A DNA stretch of 64,000 nucleotides, from contig MU119362.1 in NCBI GenBank assembly GCA_014904845.1, positions 62,001 to 126,000 on the forward strand, in the 5' to 3' direction. A program made the translations under genes and the position numbers. The notes under the pieces are model-generated. The model saw nothing but the letters and a program-made list of their open reading frames with translations, was not told the origin of the DNA and made no database searches. This document shows, piece by piece, positions 8,535 to 20,059 of the stretch. Source of the DNA: Acephala macrosclerotiorum. Taxonomy: Eukaryota; Ascomycota; Leotiomycetes; Helotiales; Mollisiaceae. Each line of letters starts with the position of its first letter. Position 1 is the stretch's first letter.

Positions 8535-11500
8535 AATCGCGGTGTGTCAGCGGTCGTCTTCGTCAATCGAGTGTTTCAGCTGGTCTGCCAACACGGAATA
8601 TTTATGCTGATGACACGGCAGGCGGCTGGTGCTTGCTCGAACGCTGGGGATGAATCTTCGGTCTGCTGCGTATTTGGAATGCAGATGTTGATAGTTTTGA
8701 TGTCGGCAGGCGGTGCAGATGAACGTGATCGGACGTCGCGAGCCTGAAGAGGAGAGAATCACGGTACTAGCAGCAATGATGGAATGATCGTACAAACAAC
8801 GGTGGCGTATCAGGCCCGATACATGTGTGCCCGAGACTCGATGGAATCGATGTCGGTGAAGAGGTGAAGGTTGTTGAGAAAGAGGAGGTTGGAATTGCCC
8901 TCGAGGGTAGTGGAGTTAAGCGTGTCGCAGATGCTTGACTCCTGGACCCAATGCAAGCGACGTTGCCGGGAATCGCGCTTGGAGTGTGTAGCAGGCGTGG
9001 AACACCCCAGGACGGACGACGAGCGATGGGAAGAGGAGGTCGAGAGTGGTGATGTTCGTCGAAGTTGTTGTTGGAGAAGAAAGTTCGCAGCGGATTGCGA
9101 CTTGAGCGGTCCTCGACAACGAAAAACGGCCGTGCTTAGATTACGGGCGAAATTGCAAGGCAGGCGCGCTCGACAAGAGAATGCAGAGTGGGTTTCGTAA
9201 ATTGCTTTACACCCAGCAGGATTCCCTTATATAAGGAAACAGCAATAGTGCAAGCAGTGAATCGGGGGCGACAATATTTATCCTCTGCAGAGCGTGAATC
9301 ACAGAGAGTCGAGTTGAGTTGGGTCGTGGTCGTGGTCGTGGTCGTGGTCGGTCCGGCCTGAGGAGGAGAGAGAAGATCGATGGGTCTTGGACCAAGAACC
9401 AACACTGGTTTTGAAGGTCTCCGCTGGCTTGGAAGGTTGGGCTCGGCTTCTACTGGGGGTCTGCGTGGATGGCGGCGGCGACTGATGGTTGGCTCAAGTT
9501 GGCTGTACTTGGCTGTATTTTTGCATCAAAGTTGGGACTGGTGGCGACGGATTGGGAACACAATTGGCTGCAGGCGAGTCAATCCACATTACTCAGCATG
9601 GTCTGGCGGCGGAGAGAGACATGTTTTCGCCATCAAAGTTTCTGTCGTCTATCGGGCCCGAGAGCTGCTGCATCGATGGACGGATCTACAGTCTCTAGAA
9701 GAGCTGACTCTCGTCCACATGGCAGCAGAGAAAGCAACTCACTCAGTCCGGCCGCACCGTTTCTCAGCTCTCAAGGTCACGATACTTTCTCGAATGAGTT
9801 TCCCGCATCACTTCTAGAATTGTTTCTACGCCTCAAGTATATTGTGACGTTTCGATATATCAGCCGTTATAACCGTTTTTTGTTTCACCACCTTCTTCAG
9901 CCTGAAAAAGGGGCAACTCTCGACTATTCCTCCTCAAACAAAGATACAGCATCGAGTCTCCCCTTTCACCAACCCCCTTGGATCATATTCATACCATGCA
10001 ATGTCTTGCAGAACAATGCAAGAATACACAAATATAAAGGGATCGCTATAAAAATGTCACGGACACCCACGCCTTGTGAGCCACATTCAGCCTCCGATAT
10101 CATGCCCAGGACGTCCAAGCATCCTCACCGCCCGTTCATCATACACGGAACCGACCGCAGACGCCTCAGATTCATACCAACGCATTTTATGCCCAAGCTG
10201 CTGGAACCGAGGATTGCGACATCTAGCATCTTGTGTTATTTTCCTTCTTCTGAGCATCTGAGAGTTTCCACAGTGAAAATCTCTTCTTTGTGGGTTCCTG
10301 ATTCTAGGATATATGGGTGCGACAAAACCTCACTTTCCTCGTCACTCCTGAGCACCAGAACCATCACAACAATTCTCACAGCTCCTCACCACTCATAATT
10401 CACCAAAAACCAACATGACGGCACCTTCAATGCATCCCTTCTTTCTTGCAGCACACCAGGTCCACGACACGGTTTGTACAGGTCTCCAAATAGGCCTCAT
10501 CCGCGCATTGGCTCCCAACCACCCAATCAACACCCTCCGCACACGCTCAAGCGTCAAAACCAGCGCTTAAGTTCACCCCTTCACCCACAATCCCTCAATC
10601 CTCTTCTCTCATTCGATCACACCATATTTTCCTCCTCAAATCCCCAGCTTCAGACGCTGACAGGCGCACGCACTCCTAGGGGAGGCGCCCGTTTGCCGGC
10701 ACAGTTGTTCTTCGTTACTTCGATTGCCGCGCTTCACCTTGTCTTTTGTTCTGACGTTCTTGGTTTTTGTGGAGTTCTGACTGTTCTCGTTCAGTGGTGC
10801 TGGCAAGAGCGAGTGGTCTGCATGCAGGCGGACATGCATCCAGAGTGCGCTGCGTTTGTCGAATCGTGGGGAGGATAACGTGCCACTGTGCAGAGACTGT
10901 GCAGCGGAAGCGGGAGGAAACGTGGATGCACCGCAGCCGATGCTTTCTATTCTCTTAGTTCAGAACCTGTCGAACGGGTCTTCCCTTCTCCCACACTCTC
11001 TCCTATTCCTCCCTCCTCTTCCCTCCCCACCCTCCCATCCAACACACGTGAAGATCACGTGCCACACCCTACATTTCACTCCCAGATAAACTCCACCCCA
11101 AAATACGTCCAGGATACGCGGTATTCCAAAGCATCAAAGTAAATCTCCGCACGGACAAGAGCATGCAGGTGATGCAGCATGATGCAATTCAGATGCATCG
11201 GATGAATGCGGGCCGCAGAACATCTGAAACGGACTTCGTTTGGACGGGCGGGGGTTGTCGCGTTTCTTGGAGGCGGGTTCAGGTTTTTCCGTGTTTGGAG
11301 GAGGGGTCCTTGTTTATGCTTGATTTGCTGTGCAGTTGCATAACCCGAACGATATTCGAGAGGGTGGTGTTCGTTGGCTTAGTGCATTCGTTTAAATTCG
11401 AGAACGTGACTATTGCATGAAGAATGAATTTTTGAAATTCCATAAAACTATCAAACTTTAATCAATATCCATTTTCAAGATACGCCTATACTTGTCTCAG

Positions 11501-12840
11501 TTAGCAATTCCAGATGTGGTAGGCTTTCTATGCTATCTGTTCTTCTACTTTCGTATGCTTTTTGCCTCCAATTCTTCTATCCGCTAATTTGATCAACCTC
11601 ATCCAAGCTTCCCCAACAGCACAGACCTTGGCCACTCATGCAACATTGCTCACAGGCACGGCGGAGATATCCAGGCGTTTGTCTAGTGATGATGCTGATG
11701 GCTCTTTTCTTTATATTACTTGTTATCAACGACGACGCCCTTCAGCTACTCAACCGGATTTCATACTCCCTCCTAGGTATTGTCGGAGTTAAGATTACCA
11801 CGTGACTGGCTTGGGAGCCGGTGCGTTTCTATAAAGTTCTTTGCTTTATTGATGTTGTATTGTTGTATCAACGCAGGTCCAGAATGCTCTTTCTTCCAGA
11901 TCCGCCTCTCGAAGAGGACATATATCACGTGCCACCTCGTGGCATGGCCTCAGATCAAAGCGACCACTTTCTCCCTTTCCTTATAAAAGGGTAGATATGC
12001 GAACGAAAGTCTCAAGAGGCGGTGTGTCGAGTGCTGAGGTAGTCAAGTATGCAGTGCGTAGGAAAAAAATGAATTGATGTCATCACCTCTTCCGCCTCTG
12101 GCAGTAAGGAAGAGCTGCGACTTTCAGACAGTCTCGTTTGGCGTTTCCACGAGAGGAGCAGGTGATGGCCCCTGCAAACTTACATCTCAATCCGGCCGAT
12201 AGGTGGCTCAGCCCCTTCTTGGCTGGTTCCAGCCAATCCGATTTTGTGTTCGCACAAAAGAAACTTATTCACGACGCCCGATTTCAACTGGATTGGTGTT
12301 TCTCGACCCCTTGAACCTCCAATTTCTAGCGGCACCTTACTCATGTTAGGGCCAATTTGATCCCTGTCTTTCCCAAGTTCGATTATACTTCCTCATCTAC
12401 TACTAGCATTCCACAACCTTCGCTAGCAACGTGCGGTAAAACGGTGGAGCTACCTAGCTCTCGCCAACGCGTCCTAAGCTCTCGTAAAAAGCCGCATCGG
12501 CCCCTGCTCTACTTGCCAGGTAGCAGGGTCCAAGCTAGTCACTTGCAGCCCACGCAATAAGATCCTCCCGGGCCGGCCAGATTCTGACGTGCGAAAATCA
12601 ATGCTAGTCCTCCGAATTGGTCCCCCATCATCTACACTGTCAGACCCCGGAACATGCATCTGACATCGTGTGCCCGACGGCATTATCTGCACTACCTGAA
12701 GAAACAACGTATAAGAAATCAGCCTCGCAAAGTACTCTAACATCAGGTCAAGATATATAATCTTCGAATCCTCCAACACTCAATACGCCGAAATTCTCAG
12801 AGCATCAAGCACTTGAGCATTACAACTCCTTCTAGCCAAT
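8535..12840. other. 4.3-kb stretch without a supportable gene
   Basis: Between the divergent samB start and family copy C. It includes the samB promoter/5' leader and a hexamer microsatellite (tcgtgg units, about 9321-9352). The longest frame (plus strand, 9469-10398, 309 codons) has no recognisable domain and mixed low-complexity composition, so I do not annotate it. Several CACGTG/CACGTGCC-like motifs occur near 11049-11064 and 11930. Confidence 0.5.
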
Positions 12841-12844
12841 CATT

Positions 12845-13357
12845 ATGGGTAGGACCTTTCTTTTTCTCGGAAGTTGCTGACTGATCCAATGCATATCTCC
12901 CCATCTCAGCCTTGATCTTTTTCGACTTCCAGAGTCCACATCGCTGACTTCTCTTCCAGTCTCCTCCGACACAGCCCTCGCTATCACCTTTGGCCTTATT
13001 AGCGTCATCATCTCCCTCATCAGTATGCTTATCGCATATCTCACTCTTCGAGCCACGACTGCCGGGAAGAGTAAGTCCTCTCGCCAAGAAATACTCTTCT
13101 CCTCCTTGCTACATATCATTGGTCAGCATGTTCAATAAGGCTCTGACACAGACTTCATAGATCAAGACATCGATCGACTGTACGAGAACGGCACAACCTT
13201 TCGACACAACACACATACTACTTGCCAGAAGGCTCCTCCGCGACCGAGTCGAGGCGGAAACAATCTTGAGAGAAGCTCGGAAAGGCGGGAAAGTGACAAA
13301 TCAAAAGATCTTTCAGCTCTATCAATCTTCACCTCTCGTGTTCGTCGTCTATGTTAG
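12845..13357 (+). CDS. Single-pass membrane microprotein, family copy C (103 aa)
   Basis: Unknown function. Model: join(12845..12848,12960..13070,13161..13357), 312 nt, longest of the family. Exon 1 gives ATG G before a gtagga donor. The 111-nt exon 2 reads V-S-S-D-T-A-L-A-I-T-F-G, a hydrophobic helix, then AYLTLRATTAGK. Intron 2 (90 nt) has a perfect gtaagt donor and a catag acceptor. Exon 3 has an extended tail (TTFRHNTHTTC, comparable to HEHTH of copies E and F), a Ser/Arg-rich linker and the end SRVRRLC. The tail keeps its frame for 66 codons, so the longer form is probably real. The nearest paralogue by tail is F. Confidence 0.77.
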
Positions 13358-14402
13358 CCTGTCTTTTCATCTTGCATATTGTATATTCATTTGCACAGCT
13401 GGTATTCAAAAGTAGCAGGGGGTTTTAAGTCTGTATATTCAGAGCAATGCCCATTCAGTTGAGTCGATTTGATTTGAGTCAATTTGATGTCAATTTCTGC
13501 GTCATCTCAGTCTAGTGATTGTCCTGCATAACAACCTCAACAGTCTGCCGCATTGGCGTGTTTTTTAAAAAATTCCACAATGCGAACTTCGATAGTGTGA
13601 GGAAGCAAAATTTCGAGTACTCTCTCAAGCCAATTGTTTGACAAAATATTGCAAGATTACCTTGAGGGTTTCTCTGCCCCTCAAAGTTCGAAACAAGGAG
13701 CGTTCTAGCGATGCACCAAAGACCCACCGTATAAATTTACGTACCCATCTGATTTTGCAGCATCGCTTGATCATCCAATTCCAGAACACTGGTATGGCTG
13801 AGGAGAGCCTTGGAAGATCTTTAGGGTCACGTTATCAGCTCCCAGGTAAAGGCATTCAGCCTTGCACTGTATGCACGTGGCTGCAAGCCACACGAATCGC
13901 ACCCTGCCCATGGGAGAATCTACGTAGTAGAGCCCAAAGGTGCAACAGTCCCAATCAACGATCGTATTTAATGGCGCAAACAAAATTGGCTTTCGGGAGA
14001 TAGCCGAGCGCACATATATATGGTTCTCCAGCCGAGTGGCGTTGCTCGTCCAATCCAAGTCTATTCCGCTACGGATCAAATTCTCGCCGAGTCTCTGCAG
14101 TACAGCGTATCATACGGGTAGGGCTTGTGTAGCCAGTAAGAAGGCAGTGTGCAAGACGTTTCCAGCATAATCACATAGTCAGCTCAGGTGCTAGTGCTAC
14201 GGTATGCCACCAATGACGGGAGCATGCGAACACGCCCCCAAGCCTTTCCGGCAGATGGACCTTACTCCAGCTTACGAGTGGCTCGTCTATCCCAAAGCCG
14301 GTTCCGCTTTTGAGTGAGTCGGGAGGAACGATCAACCTCGATATCCCTGACGTGAAAACATACATAATTGAGGTCTAGTGATCGGGCTAAAGTGAGCTTC
14401 CC

Positions 14403-14431
14403 TCTTCTTCTTCTTCTTCTTCTTCTTCTTC
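14403..14431 (+). repeat. (TTC)n microsatellite
   Basis: About nine uninterrupted ttc units on the plus strand, roughly 100 bp upstream of the start of copy D. The pyrimidine-rich tract may lie in its promoter or 5' leader; that is only a position-based guess. Confidence 0.9.
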
Positions 14432-14532
14432 ATATAAGCAGCAGCATCTCCCTTTGCCTTTACCTCAAGAAGCTTATTTCCCAATTACGCCAAAGCTAAA
14501 ACAGCAACCTTATTTTTCAATCTTCTCTCGAC

Positions 14533-14929
14533 ATGGGTAAGCCTTATCTGTCACGTGTGTTATACACTGTCAGCCTCGTCTCCCATCGAACATATTATAC
14601 ACTCTACCTCCTCTACAGCATTACACTAACGAGCTCATAGTCTCTGCCGACGCTATAACAATTGCTTTCGGTATTATCGGCGCCATAATGAGTCTCGTCA
14701 GTTTAATCTTTGCGTATTGGACGTACAGAGCTATGATGTTTGGCACTCGCAAGTCTCTATACCTTTGATCCTTCTTCTCATTGCATCAAAATCTATGACT
14801 TCAGTCTAATGCATGGAAAATACAGCTGCAGGACCTCAGCTTGAGTTAGGACGCGGTCCTATACTTCGTCTCGAACACACCTTCCTCAGTACCAGAGAGA
14901 CGCATCAGATGCGGAGACACTTAGATTGA
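14533..14929 (+). CDS. Single-pass membrane microprotein, family copy D (71 aa)
   Basis: Unknown function. Model: join(14533..14536,14641..14748,14826..14929), 216 nt. Exon 1 is ATG G before gtaagc; the intron ends catag. Exon 2 is 108 nt, one codon shorter than B, C, E and F, and reads V-S-A-D-A-I-T-I-A-F-G, the helix, then AYWTYRAMMFGT. Intron 2 appears to use a GC donor (gcaagt, otherwise consensus) and a tacag acceptor. Exon 3 encodes PILRLEHTF, matching copy B, and ends MRRHLD. If the GC donor were not used, translation would stop 5 codons later (TGA near 14767) and lose the conserved tail; conservation of that tail with B argues for splicing. Confidence 0.75.
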
Positions 14930-15725
14930 GAGGACGAGAAAAGCTGATAGCGAGGTGTATTTTAGAAGGGCATAGAGTCATAATAGGATTAAAATGTTTC
15001 TGCCTAGTTCGTGTGGGAGAAGTTTCTCTTGTCAGCTCTCTTCGTCTGAACTTTTAGCGTCTTCCTTAGCCTTCTGTTGTGGATACTGCTTGACCGCTTT
15101 GAGCTATTGCACAAACTGTCTCGCTACGCTCCTCGTCGAAAGCCGTCAACAAAACGCAACCAGAAACAACTTCGCTATATGAAAAAAGGCGCTGGTATTG
15201 TCAAGAGATATCAAGAGCATCCTTTCGAGGAAAGGTGGTAAGCTTGTCAGTCTTCCTTTTCGTATTGGTAAGTCAAGGTTTCCGCCTTTGGCCCCGCGTC
15301 CAAGAGCCCATTGCTTTCGATCTCCCAGCATTGCTAGAACCTTCTCGGCCCACTTTTTCAGAGCAAAAATGATTGTTGATCGATATTAGGAGGCTTTCTT
15401 TCCTTTATTCATCATCCAGCCTCATTTACTTTCCTCGATTATTTTATTCAAGGCTTAAAGATTAAGAACCCTAGCGCATACAAGAGCTTCGTCACCTGCG
15501 CAAAACTATTACTGACTTCTCCACAGACGAATCTCGAGCAAATGTTCCTCGAGCAGATATCACTCAAACATTTTTCGCACATCAACAAACAAAATGGGCT
15601 AAAAAGACTGCGCCGTTGTAATATTTAAGTAGTTAAGAACTTAAGACTTGCGAAATCTGTAAATTAACTTATTATTACTCGATCGAATCAAACGAAAGAC
15701 TTCTTTTTTTTGCCGATTCCTTTGC
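14930..15725. other. Intergenic stretch between copy D and the MITE
   Basis: No supportable gene. Short frames only; composition becomes AT-rich towards 15600. Confidence 0.5.
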
Positions 15726-16175
15726 CAATCTTATTATAAGAGTGCGATTCTTCAGGAATCACACTCTTAGGTTTCCGGTGGGGGCGGACTACAGGGGGGC
15801 TTTACCGCTTCCAAATACGGCATTCTGCCAAACCACTCCCGCATTGAAATCGCGATCGCGTTTTTAATCGCAATTATAAATACAAATATTAAGCAAACTA
15901 TATAATTTCGAAATATGTATAAAATCAATTAAACGCTATTAATGCATCTATATATATATTTTTTAAGTAGTTTGGATTAATAAAAGTTGCGCGATCAATT
16001 GATTTATATAAACGTTAATTTTGGTGTTCTTGAAAATGAACATACTAAGCCCAAAATGAATTATTTTGGCTGCGCTAAACCTAAAATGAATTATTTTTGA
16101 TCACGTGAGGAGAGCGCCCCCACCAGAAACCTAAGAGTGTGATTCCTGAAGAATCGCACTCCTATGATAAGATTG
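15726..16175. mobile_element. MITE-like element with ~60-bp inverted ends
   Basis: The ends 15726-15786 and 16115-16175 are inverted repeats of about 60 bp with four or five mismatches (starting caatcttat, containing gagtgcgattcttcaggaat). Each arm also contains its own near-palindrome around gattcttcaggaatc. The interior is about 330 bp, AT-rich and non-coding. No target duplication is obvious, so the superfamily is unclear. Confidence 0.85.
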
Positions 16176-16404
16176 TTACTTTGTGCTAAATTTATCCCTT
16201 TTTTTTTGAAATCGACGCGCCAATCGAAAATGGTTCAGCATAGATTCCATGACCAACATACAGCCGTAGCCGCACCCGACTCTATGGAAAAAACTCAAAT
16301 CGGCCCTATCGGGAAGGAATTTCTTCAATCTACACATTTTCCAATCTCGGCCGACGAAGCAGGCTGACTCAGTTAAGGGCAATCGGCGATATGAGGTCTG
16401 CAAG

Positions 16405-17019
16405 TTGTTCGCCGACCATCAAATTCCCAATGTGATCTGGCTTGAGGATCTGCTTGCTCTTCATGGTAGTGATACCCAAGTTTGGGATCTCCATCTCTTG
16501 GTAGAAGATCCAGCTACAGCAGCGAAGATCCTTCTCGGTAACGGCTACCAAGTAGCGCCACCAGAGACCAAATTCGCGAACGATCCCGAGTTTAGCAAAC
16601 GAGCCATCCGACTTACTCACAATCAATCCTTAGCAATTGTGGTATTGCATTCTGCAAGAGAATGGCACTACGAACTGGAGGGCCACGTACAAGATTTCCT
16701 TCCGCACCTTCACAGCTTCCTCGACTCATTAATTGAGTTTTGGCTCAATATCTCCTCACAGGACTATGTGGATCGACCGGGATTTGCTCTTTACATTGGC
16801 TGTCTGATCAACTATTGTTATGCCATGCAGAATACCGAGGGTGAATCAGTTAGAAGTCCTAGCTATGCCGAAAAGCTCAAACCTGAGCATCGAGAAGTTC
16901 ATTATAACATTACTTCCTCGGACCCTAAAGAAGAGAGTTTCACGACGACGAATCGACATGCATATCATGTGAGGAGGAGCAGGGAGATCAAGGAAGGCAT
17001 TTTCACACCGATACCATAG
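16405..17019 (+). CDS. Hypothetical protein with a nucleotidyltransferase-like pattern, 5' end uncertain
   Basis: A 204-codon frame ending in TAG at 17019. The pattern (IPNVIWLEDLLALHG, WDLHLLVEDPATAAKILLGNGY) resembles a group of fungal hypothetical proteins that I associate, weakly, with nucleotidyltransferase-fold proteins. The same frame is open upstream to 16270 (SVKGNRRYEVCKLF precedes the Met and looks like part of the domain), so the true start is probably earlier, possibly in an exon reached by splicing. No signal peptide or membrane helix. It begins about 230 bp after the MITE. Function unproven. Confidence 0.6.
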   Translation: MFADHQIPNVIWLEDLLALHGSDTQVWDLHLLVEDPATAAKILLGNGYQVAPPETKFANDPEFSKRAIRLTHNQSLAIVVLHSAREWHYELEGHVQDFLPHLHSFLDSLIEFWLNISSQDYVDRPGFALYIGCLINYCYAMQNTEGESVRSPSYAEKLKPEHREVHYNITSSDPKEESFTTTNRHAYHVRRSREIKEGIFTPIP

Positions 17020-17269
17020 GGAAAAGGGTCTTTAAGTCGCCTTTAACGGCAGTTCCAGAGTGTTAATGATAACTCAAACTATTAATGTTGAGCTGTGGAG
17101 GTACACCTTGTGACAGGCAAAAGTTGCAGATAGTAAAAACCAAGAAGTTTTTTTTTTTTTCAGTATAATGTATTCTGAAGCGTTAACTTGAATGCATAGA
17201 CCACCAGGACCATACAGTCAGTCACGTTGTGATAAAGAACATCCAAATTCCATCGTTATAATAGCCCGT

Positions 17270-17294
17270 AATTTAGCGACTTCATCGCTAAATT
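17270..17294. repeat. Perfect 10-bp hairpin
   Basis: The segment aatttagcga is followed after five bases by its exact reverse complement. It lies in the ~670-bp gap between the hypothetical gene and the phosphoesterase remnant. No associated T tract, and fungi do not use such terminators, so it may have no function. Confidence 0.6.
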
Positions 17295-17688
17295 TTCAGG
17301 CTTCGAGCGCTGAAGGTTCTTAAGAAGCATTTTACAGTATCGCCAAGACTCACAAAGCATCAACGCTTCAACGGATAGCGTATAAGTTAATTAGAAAAGT
17401 ATCCATGGATTTTCGAAAGCCCAAGATAGCTCGTGGATTAACAAATTTAATCCTCTCAATGCAAATTCTATAATTTATAATATAAAACAAGAATTTTGCA
17501 AAAAATGCCTTATTGCCTCAGGCATAAAGACATTCATTTCAATTACCCGGCCCTCTACGTCGGCTTGACTTCGTTTCCAACACGTACAAGGCAGTCTCTC
17601 ATCTCTACACATCTCCCATTTGACAAGCAGACCATGCGCACTTCTAAAACACTATTATATCTATTGTCACGACGCTTCTCTCTCCAAG

Positions 17689-18543
17689 ATGTCGATGGTA
17701 AAGTTCCAGCTTATGTCTGATCTCCACCTTGAGACTCCCAAAGCAAGACCAACGTACGAGCACTTCAAGATTCAGCCAGTATGTCGATACCTAGCACTTC
17801 TCAGTGACATCAGAAATGCATAGGACCCTCGACTATTCTCTTTTCTCGAGGAGCAGTTGCAAAATTTCGAGATAGTTTTCTATCTACTAGGAAACCACGA
17901 GACATACGGAACGACCATATTTGGAGCCCAAAAAGCTATTTGCTCTTTTGCAGATGAAATGGAAGAGCTCCGCTCACAACCAGGGTCAACTATTGGACGG
18001 TTCGTATTTTTGAATCAGACGAGATTTGATCTCACAGATTGCGTGACCGTCCTGGGATGCACCCTTTTCTCGCGCATCTCCAACGAGCAATGCGAATCAG
18101 TAGCCCTCTTCTGCTCCGACTTCTCCGAGATTGAAGATTGGACAGTCAACACTCACAATGCCGCACATCAATCTGATCTCAAATGGCTCAACGAGCAAGT
18201 CAAGCTTATTGTACGCCATGAGCCGCATCGCAAGATTGTGGTTTTTACTCATCATAGTCCGACGATTCTTGAGGTGGCAAATGATAGTAGCCATGTTGAG
18301 GATGTGAATGGGGTGAGGTCGGCATTTGTGACAGATCTCTCGGACCAGGTGTGCTGGAAGAGTGAGAATGTTAGGATCTGGGCGTTTGGGCATACGCATT
18401 ATAATTGTGATTTTGAAGAGGCGGGAACAAGGAAACAAGTCGTGGCAAATCAGAAAGGATATCGTAGGACTGAAGTGGAGACATTTGATCCAGCTAAAGT
18501 GATCGAAGTTGAAGCATTTATCGAGAAAGATACTAAAACCTAA
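17689..18543 (+). pseudogene. Calcineurin-like metallophosphoesterase, interrupted by one TAG
   Basis: A 285-codon frame with one internal stop (TAG, 17821-17823). Metal-binding motifs in order: SDLHLE (D-x-H), the block that should read GDIG but is SDIR, GNHE, THHSP and GHTH. The two changed residues are Gly codons GGx turned into AGx, i.e. G-to-A, and the stop could derive from CAG or AAG. The metal-binding Asp of the second motif is kept. A 45-nt stretch 17779-17823 begins gtatgt and ends atag and would remove the stop in frame, but splicing it out would also remove the GDIG block, so it is not a convincing rescue. Family members are fungal Ser/Thr phosphatase-like or cAMP/nucleotide phosphoesterase-like enzymes of unknown substrate. 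Probably a recent pseudogene. Confidence 0.82.
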
Positions 18544-18736
18544 AAGCTAGCAGAACTCGGAAGAAAGTTCAATCATCACAAGAGACGTGTCTTCAATAGG
18601 ATCAAGTGCAACTTTGACAGGAGTTCAATGCTACTACTAGCGAATATATCGATGCATCATCTCTCAACCTAGTGGGCGCAATACCTCTCCTCGCCTCGTA
18701 CAAGCGATTATCAACTCCGAAAAGCTAACAATCGTC

Positions 18737-18955
18737 GTGTTCTCGTCACGCAACCCTATCCCGGAAGCTTTTAATTCGGTTCCTACGATGAAAGTCTCAG
18801 CAAATGATACTATCACAGATATTATGCAAATCACCAACACTTCGAATAGAGACGGAGCGGAAGTTGTACAGCTTTATATCAAGGACCTCATCGCCTGTGT
18901 AGCCGTAATGAAGGGATTCTCCAAGTACCACTTGCTACAGGCAAGATGGAGATAG
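18737..18955 (+). pseudogene. C-terminal fragment of a GH3 beta-glucosidase
   Basis: The frame contains ITNTSNRDGAEVVQLYIKD followed by MKGFSKYHL, the fibronectin III-like end found in glycoside hydrolase family 3 beta-glucosidases (usual form NTGxxDGAEVVQLY...LKGFxKVxL). No catalytic domain precedes it: upstream 18544-18736 has stops in this frame. It is a relic of a plant-cell-wall-type enzyme gene, lying directly after another decayed gene. Confidence 0.75.
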
Positions 18956-19901
18956 TTTGAATACCACTGAAAGTGGTGGATTTGAGACTCTAGGATATTA
19001 ATATGAAGTATGTGGTAGAACAAGGTGGCTTCTTGATTCTAGTTAGCAGCTCAAGTGCGAATTTCCGGTTGAACGCTACTCTGACCATTGCGTAAGCGGA
19101 ATGAATCTTCGTTGAGGCTATATGATTCCAAGCCAGCATGGAGAGCAACTGAGAAGTTCTCTCTCCTTTGTCGCCGATCTGAGCGTCTGCTTTTTATTGC
19201 CCTCACTTCAAAATAAAACGTCCTCTGCTCAACACAGCATCGAAATTAGAAACACGTGTTCCAAGACCTGTTGCGTATGCAACCGCAATGCGCAGCTCCT
19301 CTCGAACATGCTCCTCGGCCAGCTACTTTTATCGAAACTGTCAAGTCAATGATCATCCACTACACAGTCTGCTCTGACAGAAGCCATCCCAATTCCAAGT
19401 CGAAAATCCTCTTCCAGAAGAAACATTTGAATCGACCCATAACCTCGCGTTGAGATTTTCAGAGAAGTCGCCGGAATTCGAGCTGCTGAGAGTTGCCACA
19501 CAGGACACTGCGAGTGACGGTGGTTGTGCGGACAGTGACCTCACTAGATCCACACAAGCACCTTTCTAGACCTCCCGAGCTACCTGATTTTGGATCCTCA
19601 AAATAAGATTGCAATTATGAAAAGGAGACAACTCCTTTACGAAGGCTAAGCGGTTCTGGTTGGCAAGGCTCTTGGATCGCTTCGAATCTTGAGAAGCCTC
19701 AGCCGCGTTACTTAGCCAATTCGAATGGATGGGCTCAATCATCGAGGTCAGAATGAGTCTTCTTCCCGATAAGGGTCATAATGGAGAATTCAGAGACGTG
19801 ATTCTAGTCGGTCACCGAATTGCTGTGGCCTTCTCTTAGACGTTCCACTTCGTCGAAGCAGATGGCATGAATCCCTACGTATTGCTTGGCCGCTCCTGTG
19901 G

Positions 19902-20040
19902 GTGTCGGCCGTTGGGGCCACGACGAGACTGGTCTGCAACGTTTGCAAGTCAACTAACTACTGCTCGACCGAGTGCCAAGACAAGGATACACCGCTCCAC
20001 AACCTCCTCTACAAGAAGTTGATGATATTTCTGGCTTCCC
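19902..20040 (+). pseudogene. MYND zinc-finger fragment
   Basis: The frame reads VCNVCKSTNYCSTECQDKDTP then LHNLLYKKL, the second half of a MYND finger. The first Cys pair is missing (V-G where C-x-x-C-G is expected) and the last ligand Cys is Tyr. The downstream stretch keeps LASHPRPANT, common after MYND fingers in fungal hypothetical proteins, then decays. Unrelated to samB, whose finger is intact. Confidence 0.55.
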
Positions 20041-20059
20041 ACCCTCGGCCGGCAAACAC

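Noticed and set aside
9469..10398. Plus-strand frame of 309 codons
   Set aside because: No recognisable domain, patchy composition, overlaps other random frames, no supporting splice or homology signal; likely chance in the samB upstream region.
17821..17823. Programmed readthrough of the TAG in the phosphoesterase
   Set aside because: Next base context is TAG-GAC, not the efficient fungal TGA-CTA type, and neighbouring active-site glycines are also lost, so mutation is simpler.
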